Positions 8,577 through 16,968 of a stretch of 64,000 nucleotides of DNA are shown one piece after another (the first letter of the stretch is position 1; each line of letters starts with the position of its first letter). The stretch comes from Methanosarcina vacuolata Z-761 (GTDB lineage: Archaea; Halobacteriota; Methanosarcinia; Methanosarcinales; Methanosarcinaceae). The translations under genes were made by a program, and so were the position numbers. The notes below the pieces were generated by a model. It was not told where the DNA came from. It searched no databases and saw nothing but the letters and a program-made list of their open reading frames with translations. Location of the stretch: NCBI RefSeq assembly GCF_000969905.1, contig NZ_CP009520.1, forward strand, positions 2,604,001-2,668,000. The letters run 5' to 3'.

Positions 8577-8678
8577 GGCTCTTCGCTATTCCGTATGGAT
8601 AAGATGATTTTCAACTCAAGCCCGCATTGGTTTTTATGAGAAAATTATGAGGATATCCACACAAAACAACGAAGAGCC
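8577..8678. mobile_element. MITE family A, copy 1 (102 bp)
   Basis: The ends are GGCTCTTCGCTATTCC and ACAAAACAACGAAGAGCC, an imperfect terminal inverted repeat. The whole body is shared with 10042-10144 and, inverted, with 39807-39906. It is non-coding. No clean target duplication is seen for this copy. Confidence 0.85.
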
Positions 8679-8686
8679 AAAATCAT

Positions 8687-8791
8687 TTAACAGCCTTATA
8701 GTTAACAGCCTTATAGTTAACAGCCTTATAGTTAACAGCCTTATAGTTAACAGCCTTATAGTTAACAGCCTTATAGTTAACAGCCTTGTGG
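8687..8791. repeat. 15-bp tandem repeat, 7 copies
   Basis: TTAACAGCCTTATAG is repeated seven times, with only the last copy diverged, immediately after MITE copy 1. Confidence 0.95.
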
Positions 8792-8941
8792 TAATTTTGA
8801 AGTAACTCTAAAGTAATTTTATTTTATCTTGATTCCGATTTCCCTTTTTTGCCTCTGATTTATCCTGACTGTACAAATATGCTCACACGTTACCATAATT
8901 TATTTATTTTCTACGTTCCCATAGATTATGGAGGAATTTTT

Positions 8942-9148
8942 ATGAAATGCGAAAGCTGTGGAGCAGAGAGTGAAGGAAGATACTGCAAGAAATGTGGCGA
9001 AATAATGGATGAAGTTGTAAGGCGGGTAGGAGAAGCACGCTGGGCTGCAATGGACGATTGCTCATTTATCTATCCACTTGTCCAGCGCGTAGCTAAAGGA
9101 GAACTTACGGTCCACGATATTATTCAATCCCTTGATGTGGAAGACTAA
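8942..9148 (+). CDS. small zinc-ribbon protein
   Basis: A 68-residue protein that opens with a zinc ribbon, MKCESCGAESEGRYCKKCGE (two CxxC pairs at residues 3-6 and 15-18). A helical region (VVRRVGEARWAAMDDCSFIY) and the end TVHDIIQSLDVED follow. GGAGG eight bases upstream fixes the start at 8942. An upstream in-frame extension with no ribosome site is disregarded. The zinc knuckle suggests a nucleic-acid- or protein-binding adaptor. No specific family is recognised. Confidence 0.78.
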   Translation: MKCESCGAESEGRYCKKCGEIMDEVVRRVGEARWAAMDDCSFIYPLVQRVAKGELTVHDIIQSLDVED

Positions 9149-9222
9149 ACTGCTTATCTCAGGGTTTTATCATTAGTTCCTGAAGACGACTTGCAGGGCT
9201 TTTCTTCTGAGATTTAATGTAA

Positions 9223-9369
9223 GGCTTTACGACGAGGTTAGCGGAGGAACTAACCTTGTGCCTGCCAGATCTCTTGCTTGAAATAATTACTGAAGGAGTA
9301 TACGCTTCAAATCAGGTATCTAACTATGCTGAAACCGATATTTTGAGATTGCTTATAGCCCAGCCTTAG
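9223..9369 (+). pseudogene. possible gene remnant or small ORF of about 48 codons
   Basis: After a TAA at 9220 the frame stays open to a TAG at 9367-9369. It reads protein-like text (for example EIITEGVYASNQVSNYAETD and ILRLLIAQP) but has no start codon or ribosome site. It is probably the tail of a lost gene, possibly a transposase. Identity is not established, and nothing else is seen between 9149 and 9452. Confidence 0.25.
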
Positions 9370-9452
9370 CTTTAAGCCTTAAAGTTATATCTCTTTAGCT
9401 TTAATATTTCAGTGTTGAGCAGTTTTCCTGCTGTCAGGAGCTGGTGCCATCT

Positions 9453-10037
9453 ATGAACAGAAAGACCGGTACAGTTGTTCTGATATTCTTGTTTGCAGCA
9501 ATGGTTTTCATTTCGGGGTGTGTCCAGAATGAGAAAACCCAGACACCTGTAAATAAGGAGTCTCCCGAAACCGGTAAAGGGGATGAGAGCATGAACATTC
9601 AAAGTATAAAGGTTTCTAGCAGCGCATTTGTATCTAACGGCAGTATTCCAGAAAAATACACATGTGATGGGCAAAACATAAATCCACCACTGGAATTCGA
9701 AGGAATTCCTGAAAAGGCTGAGAGTTTGGTACTCATAGTAGACGATCCTGATGCTCCCGAAAAGACATTTACACACTGGATTGTCTGGAACATAGAGCCT
9801 GTGGCGAAAATAGAAGAAGATAGTATACCTGGGGTTGAGGGTTTAAACGATTTCAAGGAAATTGGATACGGAGGGCCACGTCCACCCTCAGGTACTCACA
9901 GGTATTTCTTCCGGGTCTATGCTCTGGACAAGAATCTGGACCTTAAAGCAGGAGCAGTAAGAAAAAGCCTTGAAAATGAAATGATAGGGCATATTATTGC
10001 TGAAGGGGAGTTGATGGGAAAATACAGAAAAAAATAA
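9453..10037 (+). CDS. YbhB/YbcL-family (PEBP/RKIP-like) lipoprotein
   Basis: A 194-residue protein. The N-terminus is a lipoprotein signal (basic MNRKTG, hydrophobic VVLIFLFAAMVFI, lipobox SGC), so it is probably anchored outside the cell. The rest is the phosphatidylethanolamine-binding-like fold of the YbhB/YbcL group. GSIPEKYTCDGQNINPPLEF, LIVDDPDAPEKTFTHWIVWN (the DPDAP ligand-pocket motif) and GYGGPRPPSGTHRYFFRVYA are diagnostic. Family ligands are not settled. The ATG at 9453 follows AGGAG by 12 bases. A GTG at 9444 would be too close to it. MITE copy 2 has inserted just after the stop codon. Confidence 0.9.
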   Translation: MNRKTGTVVLIFLFAAMVFISGCVQNEKTQTPVNKESPETGKGDESMNIQSIKVSSSAFVSNGSIPEKYTCDGQNINPPLEFEGIPEKAESLVLIVDDPDAPEKTFTHWIVWNIEPVAKIEEDSIPGVEGLNDFKEIGYGGPRPPSGTHRYFFRVYALDKNLDLKAGAVRKSLENEMIGHIIAEGELMGKYRKK

Positions 10038-10152
10038 TTTTGGCTCTTCGCTATTCCCTATGGATAAGTTGATTTTCAATTCAAGACTGTCCTTGGTTTT
10101 TATGAGTACATTATGAGGATAGCCGCACAAAACAACAAAGAGCCATAATTTT
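10034..10152. mobile_element. MITE family A, copy 2, with 8-bp target duplication
   Basis: The element body is 10042-10144 (GGCTCTTCGCTATTCCC ... AACAACAAAGAGCC). It is flanked by ATAATTTT at 10034-10041 and 10145-10152, an exact 8-bp direct repeat indicating transposition. It sits between the PEBP and msrA genes. Confidence 0.9.
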
Positions 10153-10169
10153 CTTACGGGGGAAACAGA

Positions 10170-10715
10170 GTGGAAGAAAAGCAAAAAGCTGAATTGAATC
10201 CTGATTATTTCGAAAATCCCGGAAGCGGCCTGGAAAAAGCAACCTTTGCTGCAGGCTGTTTCTGGGGCATTGAAGAGGCTTTCAGGCAGGTTAAAGGTGT
10301 AGTTGCAACTGCGGTTGGCTTCAGCGGCGGCCATTTTGAACGCCCTACTTATGAACAGGTCTGCACCCTCGATACCGGGCATGCCGAAGCAGTTCGTGTG
10401 ATTTTCGACCCGAAAGTGGTGTCTTATGAAACCTTACTTGATGTCTTCTGGAAAATCCATGACCCCACTACAAAGGACAGGCAGGGCCCTGATGTCGGAA
10501 AGCAATACCGCTCAGTTATCTTTTACCATGACGAAAAGCAAAAAGCTGCGGCGTTAGCTTCAAAAGAAAAGCTCGAAAAATCAGGGGTTTTCAAAAATTC
10601 GATAGTCACTGAGATTGTGCCGATTTCCGAGTTTTATATGGCTGAAGATTATCATCAGCAGTATTTTGAAAAAAAGGGTTTTCTGCAGAATGTACTCCGA
10701 GGTTTGAAGAAATAA
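10170..10715 (+). CDS. msrA: peptide methionine-S-sulfoxide reductase
   Basis: This 181-residue cytosolic enzyme reduces methionine-S-sulfoxide in proteins and free methionine. The catalytic motif [12 protein letters not shown] is at about residues 28-39, with the nucleophilic Cys in GCFWG. It is followed by [37 protein letters not shown] and [12 protein letters not shown], all standard for MsrA. The start is a GTG behind a GGGGGAA. The C-terminus lacks an obvious second cysteine pair, so the recycling step may use a different partner. The gene is probably monocistronic, with MITE copy 2 just upstream and possibly supplying or disturbing promoter sequence. Confidence 0.96.
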   Translation: MEEKQKAELNPDYFENPGSGLEKATFAAGCFWGIEEAFRQVKGVVATAVGFSGGHFERPTYEQVCTLDTGHAEAVRVIFDPKVVSYETLLDVFWKIHDPTTKDRQGPDVGKQYRSVIFYHDEKQKAAALASKEKLEKSGVFKNSIVTEIVPISEFYMAEDYHQQYFEKKGFLQNVLRGLKK

Positions 10716-10904
10716 ACCCCAAAAAGAAAAACGCCACTTAACAATTTAAATCAAAAAAATAACCTTTAAAATAGCCATTTAGCTGAATAGCGCTTAACTT
10801 GTGTTCCTGTTACTTCATAGAATATTTTTTGTTTTTCTAACTCTTTTTGTGTTGTTACATAATTTGATAAACATTCTAGCAAATACATATAGTAACTCAT
10901 TAAT

Positions 10905-10968
10905 TTTTAAGTCAATGTTATTTTAAGTCAATGTTATTTTGAGGCAATGTTATTTTGAGGCAATGTTA
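10905..10968. repeat. 16-bp tandem repeat, 4 copies, reaching the start codon of the next gene
   Basis: The units are TTTTAAGTCAATGTTA twice and TTTTGAGGCAATGTTA twice. The last base is the A of the ATG at 10968, so the array forms the immediate 5' region and supplies the only GAGG-like ribosome-site candidates. Confidence 0.93.
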
Positions 10969-11792
10969 TGCGTTTTAAAATTCTAGCCGCTGCAATGTTA
11001 ATTTTGTTGGGGATTGTCGTTTTTTCTGTTTATTCTGGCTCTAGCAATGAAGACATCTCGGACGACAATGATATCATTCAAAAAATAGAGGTTAACAACA
11101 GCAGTTTTCTTGAGTTCTCGAAAGATTTGGATGATTTTGAAACAGTAACCCTAGATATTGATAAACTCAGGAAGGCCGCAGACAGTGGACATGTATTTCT
11201 TAGATTAATGGAAGAAGAATATGAAATTCGAATCCAGGAGGCGTCCAGATACACTGAAGATGAATACTTTTATGCGGGGCCTGTTGTAGGGTATAATGAG
11301 AGTAGAGCTGACTTATATTTACAAAAAAACAGTTTTTGTGGGTCTGTTGGGCTGGGTAAACCCAGGAATGTGACATATAACATTAGACCTGCCGATGAGA
11401 AATATAATGGCAAAACAGTTTACATTGTATTTATGCAAGATTGGGAAAAAGAAAAGGAAAAGATGGAAAAGATGGAAATTGATCCTTTACAATTTTTCCT
11501 CATAAACAGTGATTTCAAAAAGCATGTAATGTCTATTGAGATTTTTGATTTTAATAATAAGTCCGTGTTCAAAGAAAACTACACAATAGACCCTGAGGAA
11601 AAGATTTCCTCACCGAAAATAAATGCCGAGCTGGGACAATACAGGTATGAAATTATTCTGGACAATAAATTTACTTTTGAACAGAAAATACAGGCAGATT
11701 ACGCCGCTGATGTTAGTTCTTCAGAAACACTATACATCTACATTTCTGATGATCCAGAAAACCCTGTTACGTTCGGAATTACAGTTGCCTGA
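10968..11792 (+). CDS. exported hypothetical protein, paralogue 1
   Basis: A 274-residue protein with one N-terminal hydrophobic helix (LAAAMLILLGIVVFSVYSG) that serves as signal or anchor. The remainder is acidic and beta-rich, with no cysteine pair or catalytic motif. Shared landmarks with the gene at 12056 are NNSSFLE, DEKYNGK, an FKENYT(I/M)(D/N)PE(E/D) segment, ILDNKFTFEQ and a final (S/R)DDPENP/DDPDNP. It lacks about 50 residues present in the second copy near residue 60-110. No named family is recognised, and an extracellular surface protein seems likely. The start codon directly abuts a tandem-repeat array. Confidence 0.65.
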   Translation: MRFKILAAAMLILLGIVVFSVYSGSSNEDISDDNDIIQKIEVNNSSFLEFSKDLDDFETVTLDIDKLRKAADSGHVFLRLMEEEYEIRIQEASRYTEDEYFYAGPVVGYNESRADLYLQKNSFCGSVGLGKPRNVTYNIRPADEKYNGKTVYIVFMQDWEKEKEKMEKMEIDPLQFFLINSDFKKHVMSIEIFDFNNKSVFKENYTIDPEEKISSPKINAELGQYRYEIILDNKFTFEQKIQADYAADVSSSETLYIYISDDPENPVTFGITVA

Positions 11793-11805
11793 GTAAATTT
11801 TTGTA

Positions 11806-11875
11806 ACTCGTATGAGGGGTAATATGAAGCTCGTATAAAGGGTAATATGAAGCTCGTATAAAGGATAATATGAAG
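11806..11875. repeat. 23-bp tandem repeat, 3 copies
   Basis: The unit contains GTATAAAGGGTAATATGAAG. It lies between the two paralogous exported-protein genes. Confidence 0.88.
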
Positions 11876-12055
11876 CTATAAAAGTAAAGCTGCATATTAT
11901 CTTTATATATATTACTTTATATAAGCTAAAGTATTAATTCATTTTCTAAGTTTTTTTATTTTATAGGTTATAAAGTCAAGATTTCAGTTATTTTTATACT
12001 TTATAGACTAAGTTTAATATATCTCGTAATGATACTTACTTTTTGAGGAAAAGTT

Positions 12056-13030
12056 ATGCGTGTTATAATTATAATTACTGCAGCTCTAATCTTGTTGGGA
12101 ATTGTAATTTTTTCGGTTCCTTCTGATTCAAACAGCGGGGTCATTTCTGATAATAAAAATCTGATTCTAAAAATAGAGAATAATAGCAGTTTTCTTGAGT
12201 CTCCTATAGAGTGGGGCGGTTTTAAAATAGCAACAGCAGATATCGACAAAATCAGGGAAACCTCTGTTAGTGAAAATTCAAAGAAGAATTTGTCGGAAAC
12301 TGATGAGAACGCTATATTTAAAGAAATAAAATTTGACAGGAATTCAATTGTGGCTCCTGAATCATGTGATAGTTTTGAAACTGTAATAGTGAACCCTGCG
12401 AAGTTCAGGGAGTTAGCCTCGAACGGAACTGTAAACCTGGACCTCATGGGAGAGGACTATGAACTTAAACTTCAAGAAAGAGAGATTCAAAAGCCAAATG
12501 TAAATTCTTATATGGGATACATTGCAGGAAAGCCGCAAAGTAGTGTTTTTTTCACAGTAAAAGACGAGTCAATTGACGGTTGTATCAATGTGGATTTTTT
12601 CAATCAATCATATGGGATTGCTTCAACTGACGAGAAGTATGATGGGAAAATTGTCCATCTTCTGTGGAAGTATTATAATGAAGGAGGAGAGGAAGAAATT
12701 AAGAAAAATCACTCTTTAGATCCATTAGAATTTTCTCTGAAAAATAATGATAAGAAGAGCCATGAAATCCATATCGAGCTTTTGGATTTCTATAATAACT
12801 CTGCATTCAAAGAAAACTACACAATGAATCCTGAGGATGAAATCTTTTCGCCTGAAATAACTGTCGAACCGGGATACTACAGGTATAAAATTATTTTAGA
12901 TAATAAATTTACTTTTGAACAAAGAGTAACGGCAAGTTACGCTGCTAATTTAGGTGGTTCAGAAAAAATTTATCTCAATATCCGTGACGATCCGGATAAC
13001 CCTATTGAATTCGTAAGTGAAATTTCCTGA
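12056..13030 (+). CDS. exported hypothetical protein, paralogue 2
   Basis: A 324-residue relative of the preceding gene with the same N-terminal anchor (VIIIITAALILLGIVIFSVP) and the same C-terminal half. Its first half contains a FETVIVNPAKFRELASNGTV stretch that corresponds to FETVTLDIDKLRKAADSGHV in paralogue 1. The pair therefore arose by duplication with a later insertion or deletion. TTTGAGGAAAAG immediately precedes the ATG and gives a good ribosome site. Function is unknown; the C-terminal half looks like a beta-sandwich that could bind a ligand or neighbouring surface protein. Confidence 0.65.
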   Translation: MRVIIIITAALILLGIVIFSVPSDSNSGVISDNKNLILKIENNSSFLESPIEWGGFKIATADIDKIRETSVSENSKKNLSETDENAIFKEIKFDRNSIVAPESCDSFETVIVNPAKFRELASNGTVNLDLMGEDYELKLQEREIQKPNVNSYMGYIAGKPQSSVFFTVKDESIDGCINVDFFNQSYGIASTDEKYDGKIVHLLWKYYNEGGEEEIKKNHSLDPLEFSLKNNDKKSHEIHIELLDFYNNSAFKENYTMNPEDEIFSPEITVEPGYYRYKIILDNKFTFEQRVTASYAANLGGSEKIYLNIRDDPDNPIEFVSEIS

Positions 13031-13169
13031 GTAAATTCTTTTTCTTTTTCTTTTTCTTTTCTTGCTGCAGTTGAAAAGAACTTTATTCCTAATGCAAGAT
13101 TTCCTTTATTCAAGTCCTTTATTCAAGGGTCGAGATAATTATTTACCTTCCCTTATCCTATTTTTCCTC

Positions 13170-14267
13170 ATGATTTTTGACCCTATCACTATCTGCAACC
13201 TGGAACTTCAGAACCGATTTGTAAGGTCCGCAACTCACGAATTTCTGGCTGAAGAAGACGGAACGCCCACTTCCCGGCTCGGAGACCTTTATGAAGAGCT
13301 TGCAAAAAATGAGGTCGGGCTGATCATAACCGGCTATTCCTATGTCCTTCCGGGCGGGCAGAGTGATATCTACCAGCAGGGCATCTATAATGACCGTTTT
13401 ATCGAACCCTATCGGAAGATAACCGAAAGGGTGCACAGGTACAAAAGCAAAATTGCGCTCCAGATCGTTCACGGAGGGCGGCAGGCAAGTGTTTCGGATG
13501 AATATCCGGTCCCAATGGCTCCTTCGGAAGTAAAAGACAGCCATTCGGCAGTCGTGCCGAGAGAAATGACCGAACAGGAAATCCTGGAAGTAATCGAAGC
13601 TTTTACAAAAGCGGCGGTCAGGGCGAAAAAAGCGGGTTTTGATGGAGTACAGCTTCACTGTGCCCACGGCTTTCTCTTAAGTAATTTCATATCTCCCTAT
13701 ACGAACAGGCGGACTGACCGCTGGGGAGGCTCGGTAGAAAACCGGTCAAGGATAGTCACGGAAATTGTCAGGCGCATAAAAGAAGAGGCTGGAGATTCTT
13801 TTCCCATTCTGGTCAAACTGAATGCAACCGATGGCTTCCAGCCCTGTTGTTCAAAGGCTGAACTGGGACTTGATATTTACCAGGCAGTAGAAATTGCAAT
13901 GCTTCTGGAAAAGGCTGAAGTCTGCGCAATTGAGGTAAGCGGAGGAATCGGTGAAGCTGGTGGGGTAACTATAAGGACTGCAATCAATAACCCTGCAAAA
14001 GAAGCATATTTCAAGGATTGCTCTAAAGCAATAAAAAGTGCAGTAAACATTCCGGTTATTCTTGTTGGCGGCATCAGGTCGCTTTCGGTTATTAATGACC
14101 TGCTTGAAAACGGGTCTGCAGACCTGATTTCAATGAGCAGAGCCTTTATCAGTGAACCTGACATTGTTCCGAAATTCAAATCAGGGAAGGTTAAAAAAGC
14201 AAGGTGCGTATCATGCAACCTTTGTTTTGATCCTGAGGGCATAAGCTGCAATTTCCAGTTTGAGTAA
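13170..14267 (+). CDS. Old Yellow Enzyme-like NADH:flavin oxidoreductase
   Basis: This 365-residue TIM-barrel flavoprotein is of the OYE/NADH oxidase family. Typical landmarks are the N-terminal PITICNLELQNRFVRSATHE, ALQIVHGGRQAS, GFDGVQLHCAHGFLLSNFIS, SPYTNRRTDRWGGSVENRSR and VILVGGIRS. The H-x-x-H/C and RWGGS segments bind FMN phosphate and substrate. The C-terminus ends with RCVSCNLCFD and stops, so the Fe-S and FAD/NADH domains of the long 2,4-dienoyl-CoA-reductase type are absent. I start at the ATG at 13170 because homology begins at MIFDPITI. Upstream in-frame sequence is low-complexity. The substrate is unknown. Confidence 0.9.
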   Translation: MIFDPITICNLELQNRFVRSATHEFLAEEDGTPTSRLGDLYEELAKNEVGLIITGYSYVLPGGQSDIYQQGIYNDRFIEPYRKITERVHRYKSKIALQIVHGGRQASVSDEYPVPMAPSEVKDSHSAVVPREMTEQEILEVIEAFTKAAVRAKKAGFDGVQLHCAHGFLLSNFISPYTNRRTDRWGGSVENRSRIVTEIVRRIKEEAGDSFPILVKLNATDGFQPCCSKAELGLDIYQAVEIAMLLEKAEVCAIEVSGGIGEAGGVTIRTAINNPAKEAYFKDCSKAIKSAVNIPVILVGGIRSLSVINDLLENGSADLISMSRAFISEPDIVPKFKSGKVKKARCVSCNLCFDPEGISCNFQFE

Positions 14268-14280
14268 AGATTGGAGTGAA

Positions 14281-14813
14281 CTACTCCTCCCGGAGTCCTT
14301 CACCTAATGGCTTAGGTTCCAGGGAAGAGTGTTCATCAAGAACTGGAATCCAATTCTCCAGGTTTAACTGAAGAAACAATCTGTCACGCCCTTGTCCATA
14401 TTCATTCTTTCGATATTCTGCACATTTAAATCCAAATTTGTCACAATAAATATGCCGGGCTCGTAAATTGTTTGGATCAACAGTTAAGAAAACAATAGAT
14501 AATCCGTTCTTTTTCAGGTGAATTAGAGATTGTAGTAAGAGATAACATCCATATCCTTTTTCCTGGCTTTCTTTCTCTACTGCTATCTCTAATAGATAAG
14601 CAAATCTGGGATTATCCCATTCTTTCATAAATATAGCAAAACCTTTCAAGGAGTTACACGCAAAGAGACCGAAAGCGTGTCCATATCTTAGATAAGGTAC
14701 CAAAGACCAGTTACTAAGTATATTCTCATCAAAAGCATCATAATCAATTTCAAGCATTCTCGCGATATTTTCTTCATCTTTCTTAATTGATCGAACATTA
14801 ATTTTTTGCTCAT
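14281..14813 (-). pseudogene. GNAT-family N-acetyltransferase, probable frameshift near the start
   Basis: The intact frame (14757 to 14281, 158 residues) holds a GNAT core with AYLLEIAVEKESQEKGYGCY as acetyl-CoA-binding motif A, LTVDPNNLRARHIYCDKFGF as motif B and an FLQLNLENW end. It begins at MLEIDYD, short of the usual first strand. Upstream in the same frame are KINVRSIKKDEENIAR residues with no start codon. An ATG at 14813 with an AAGG site enters this frame only if the six-A run at 14802-14807 had one more A. Thus either one base has been lost or a truncated product is made from 14757. The acyl acceptor is unknown. Confidence 0.7.
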
Positions 14814-14927
14814 TTACCTTATTAATAAGTTCAACTCCTCAAAAATACTATTTATGTACAGTTCGTTTTTGGTCTTTGCCTATTTTAAATCATGTTCTAG
14901 AATTTTTGTTGTTATTCTTCATATCAT

Positions 14928-15046
14928 GTTTTGCTCTTTACATCTTATTTTGCTCTTTACATCTTGTTTTGCTCTTTACATCTTGTTTTGCTCTTTACAT
15001 CTTGTTTTGCTCTTTACATCTTGTTTTACTCTTTACATCTTGTTTC
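14928..15046. repeat. 19-bp tandem repeat, about 6 copies
   Basis: CTTTACATCTTGTTTTGCT units run head to tail upstream of the GNAT gene. An apparent hydrophobic ORF across them is only the repeat translated. Confidence 0.93.
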
Positions 15047-15734
15047 AGACAGTGTATAGTTAATCTGGACGTCATACTTTCTATGCACACTTATGTTTCA
15101 TTATAAATATTTAAGACAAATTTTTTAAGTTTTCTGGATTAGAGCAACTTGCCTTGAATAATAAAAGTTGCGGTGGCGCACTCCACAGCAAGCTAGCTGG
15201 GTATTCAACTGAAATAAATATCTCTTACTCTCAATTACCCTTACAACCAATGTTTCATTTGCTCACATTAGAGCTTCAGAGATACAAAACTTTTAAACAT
15301 TAGTTTTATGACGATGTCCAGAATTAGTTCTCATAACACCTTCACACAATTTAATAAATCATATTTGGACCTCGATAATATATCTTTGTTTATATAAATA
15401 GCATTAGAGAGCTATTATGTTATATTCGATATATGAAAGCAAAAACATATTCAGGATATATAAAGCAAAAATAGATATCATTCAAAAAATTACTCGGTTT
15501 TCAAGAGTTACTTTTGATCAGTCCGGTTTACTTTTCCTTTATTATAGTTCCAGGCCGAACTTAATAGTTTAGCGTGATCTTTATCATCGCGATTTTATAA
15601 TAAGGGCAGCCATTAAAGATATTTTTTTATAATAGATGGATACAAAAGAGATAAGCCTTCCAGGCAATTAACAGGACTCTGGTTTATATTTTTGCCGGGT
15701 CTGCTACCTTAAAATATTTGTGAGGAAAGTAAGA
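15047..15734. other. long AT-rich spacer before the XRE-cupin operon
   Basis: No gene is supported. A GC-richer patch near 15170-15200 (GTTGCGGTGGCGCACTCCAC) may be a remnant. The last 100 bases presumably hold the operon promoter. Confidence 0.5.
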
Positions 15735-16313
15735 ATGTCAGAAGAGAACCGTGTCGGTAGTAAGATACGCCAGCTTAGAGAAGCCAGGGAAATGACCGTT
15801 GAAGAATTGGCTGAAGCCAGTCAGAGCAGCGAGGAGTTAATCCAGCAGCTAGAAAACGGAGCCCTGGTCCCTTCCTTAACACCTCTTTTAAAGATTGCCC
15901 GGGCTTTAGGCGTCCGCCTCGGTACTTTTCTGGACGATATGCCCCAGAGCGGACCTGTAATTGTCAGGGCAGGGCTGTCAGAGAATGTAGTCCGTTTTTC
16001 GGGGAAGACTGAGAAACCCAGGAAAAGTGCTCTTGAGTTTTATTCCCTTGCCTCCGATAAAGCAGACCGCAATATGGAGCCCTTCATCATTGATATTCAT
16101 CCGTCTCCCGAGGAAAGTCACCAGCCCTCTTCTCACGAAGGAGAGGAGTTTATTTATATCCTTTCCGGGGAAATCGAGATCTTCTACGGAAAGGACGTCC
16201 ACAGGCTAAGCGCCGGAGACAGTATTTATTATGACTCAATTATCCCGCATGATGTCCACGCAGCAGGGAAAGAGGACGCAAAAATTCTAGCTGTGATCTA
16301 TGCTCCTCTGTAA
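15735..16313 (+). CDS. XRE-family HTH regulator with C-terminal cupin domain
   Basis: A 192-residue protein. Residues about 8-66 form a lambda-repressor-like HTH ([40 protein letters not shown]). Residues about 115-190 form a cupin barrel with [19 protein letters not shown] and an H near [10 protein letters not shown], the likely metal or ligand pocket. This architecture occurs in regulators that sense small ligands next to catabolic genes. The ATG at 15735 is chosen because GAGGA lies nine bases before it. It heads a same-strand set with a thioesterase and an acyl-CoA ligase and probably regulates them in response to an acyl or organic-acid ligand, which is an inference. Confidence 0.9.
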   Translation: MSEENRVGSKIRQLREAREMTVEELAEASQSSEELIQQLENGALVPSLTPLLKIARALGVRLGTFLDDMPQSGPVIVRAGLSENVVRFSGKTEKPRKSALEFYSLASDKADRNMEPFIIDIHPSPEESHQPSSHEGEEFIYILSGEIEIFYGKDVHRLSAGDSIYYDSIIPHDVHAAGKEDAKILAVIYAPL

Positions 16314-16416
16314 AGCCGCAGTCAGGTAGATGAGAAAGTGGGCACTTACTTTTAACTGGCTGGAAACTCCAGATTTGAGAAATTAAACGCAAGTATTTAG
16401 AGTTAAGGAATCAAAA

Positions 16417-16860
16417 ATGTTCAGTACAATTGTTAGTCCGCGCTTTGGGGACATAGACGGGCTTGGGCATGTGAATAACACTGTCCTCCCGGTCTGGTTC
16501 GAAATTGGAAGAAACTCAGTATTCCGGCTTTTTTCACCGGACCTTGATCTTAGCCCTGATGTATGGCACCTGATTCTTGTCAGGACCGAGTTTGATTTTC
16601 TGCACCAGATGTATTTCAGGTCGGACGTGGAGATAAGAACTTTCATTACAAAGATAGGAAACAGCTCATTTACTGTCGGGCATGAGGCGTGGCAGGAGGG
16701 CGAGCTCAAGGTGAAAGGTCAGGCAGTCCTGGTTTATTATGACTTCAAGCTCCAGAAAGCAATGCCCCTTCCTGATCCAATCCGCGAAATTCTGACCACG
16801 CATATGTTTCCTGCGATGGATAATGCTGAAACGGACACGGATTCCCCTTGCTCAATTTGA
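16417..16860 (+). CDS. acyl-CoA thioesterase of the 4HBT hotdog family
   Basis: A 147-residue single-hotdog protein. RFGDIDGLGHVNNTVLPVWF near the N-terminus is the 4-hydroxybenzoyl-CoA thioesterase signature, with the catalytic Asp in GDIDGLGHVNN. Further landmarks are FEIGRNSVF and the strand VRTEFDFLHQMYFRSDVEI. Such enzymes hydrolyse acyl-CoA thioesters as tetramers in the cytosol. It sits between the XRE-cupin regulator and an AMP-forming acyl-CoA ligase on the same strand with gaps of about 100 bases. Ligase and hydrolase may therefore act on the same acyl group in opposite directions. Chain length is unknown. Confidence 0.88.
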   Translation: MFSTIVSPRFGDIDGLGHVNNTVLPVWFEIGRNSVFRLFSPDLDLSPDVWHLILVRTEFDFLHQMYFRSDVEIRTFITKIGNSSFTVGHEAWQEGELKVKGQAVLVYYDFKLQKAMPLPDPIREILTTHMFPAMDNAETDTDSPCSI

Positions 16861-16968
16861 ATTTATTTAACTGACTGCCTGCAAACCGAACTTTAGAGCA
16901 CATGAGACTTCTCTGTTCGCAAATCAACGTCTCTAAAAAGTTGATAATTCAAGTGAGAGGCTAATACA

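Noticed and set aside
14806-15106. Two hydrophobic ORFs over 14806-15106
   Set aside because: They are translations of a 19-bp tandem repeat and have no start signals.
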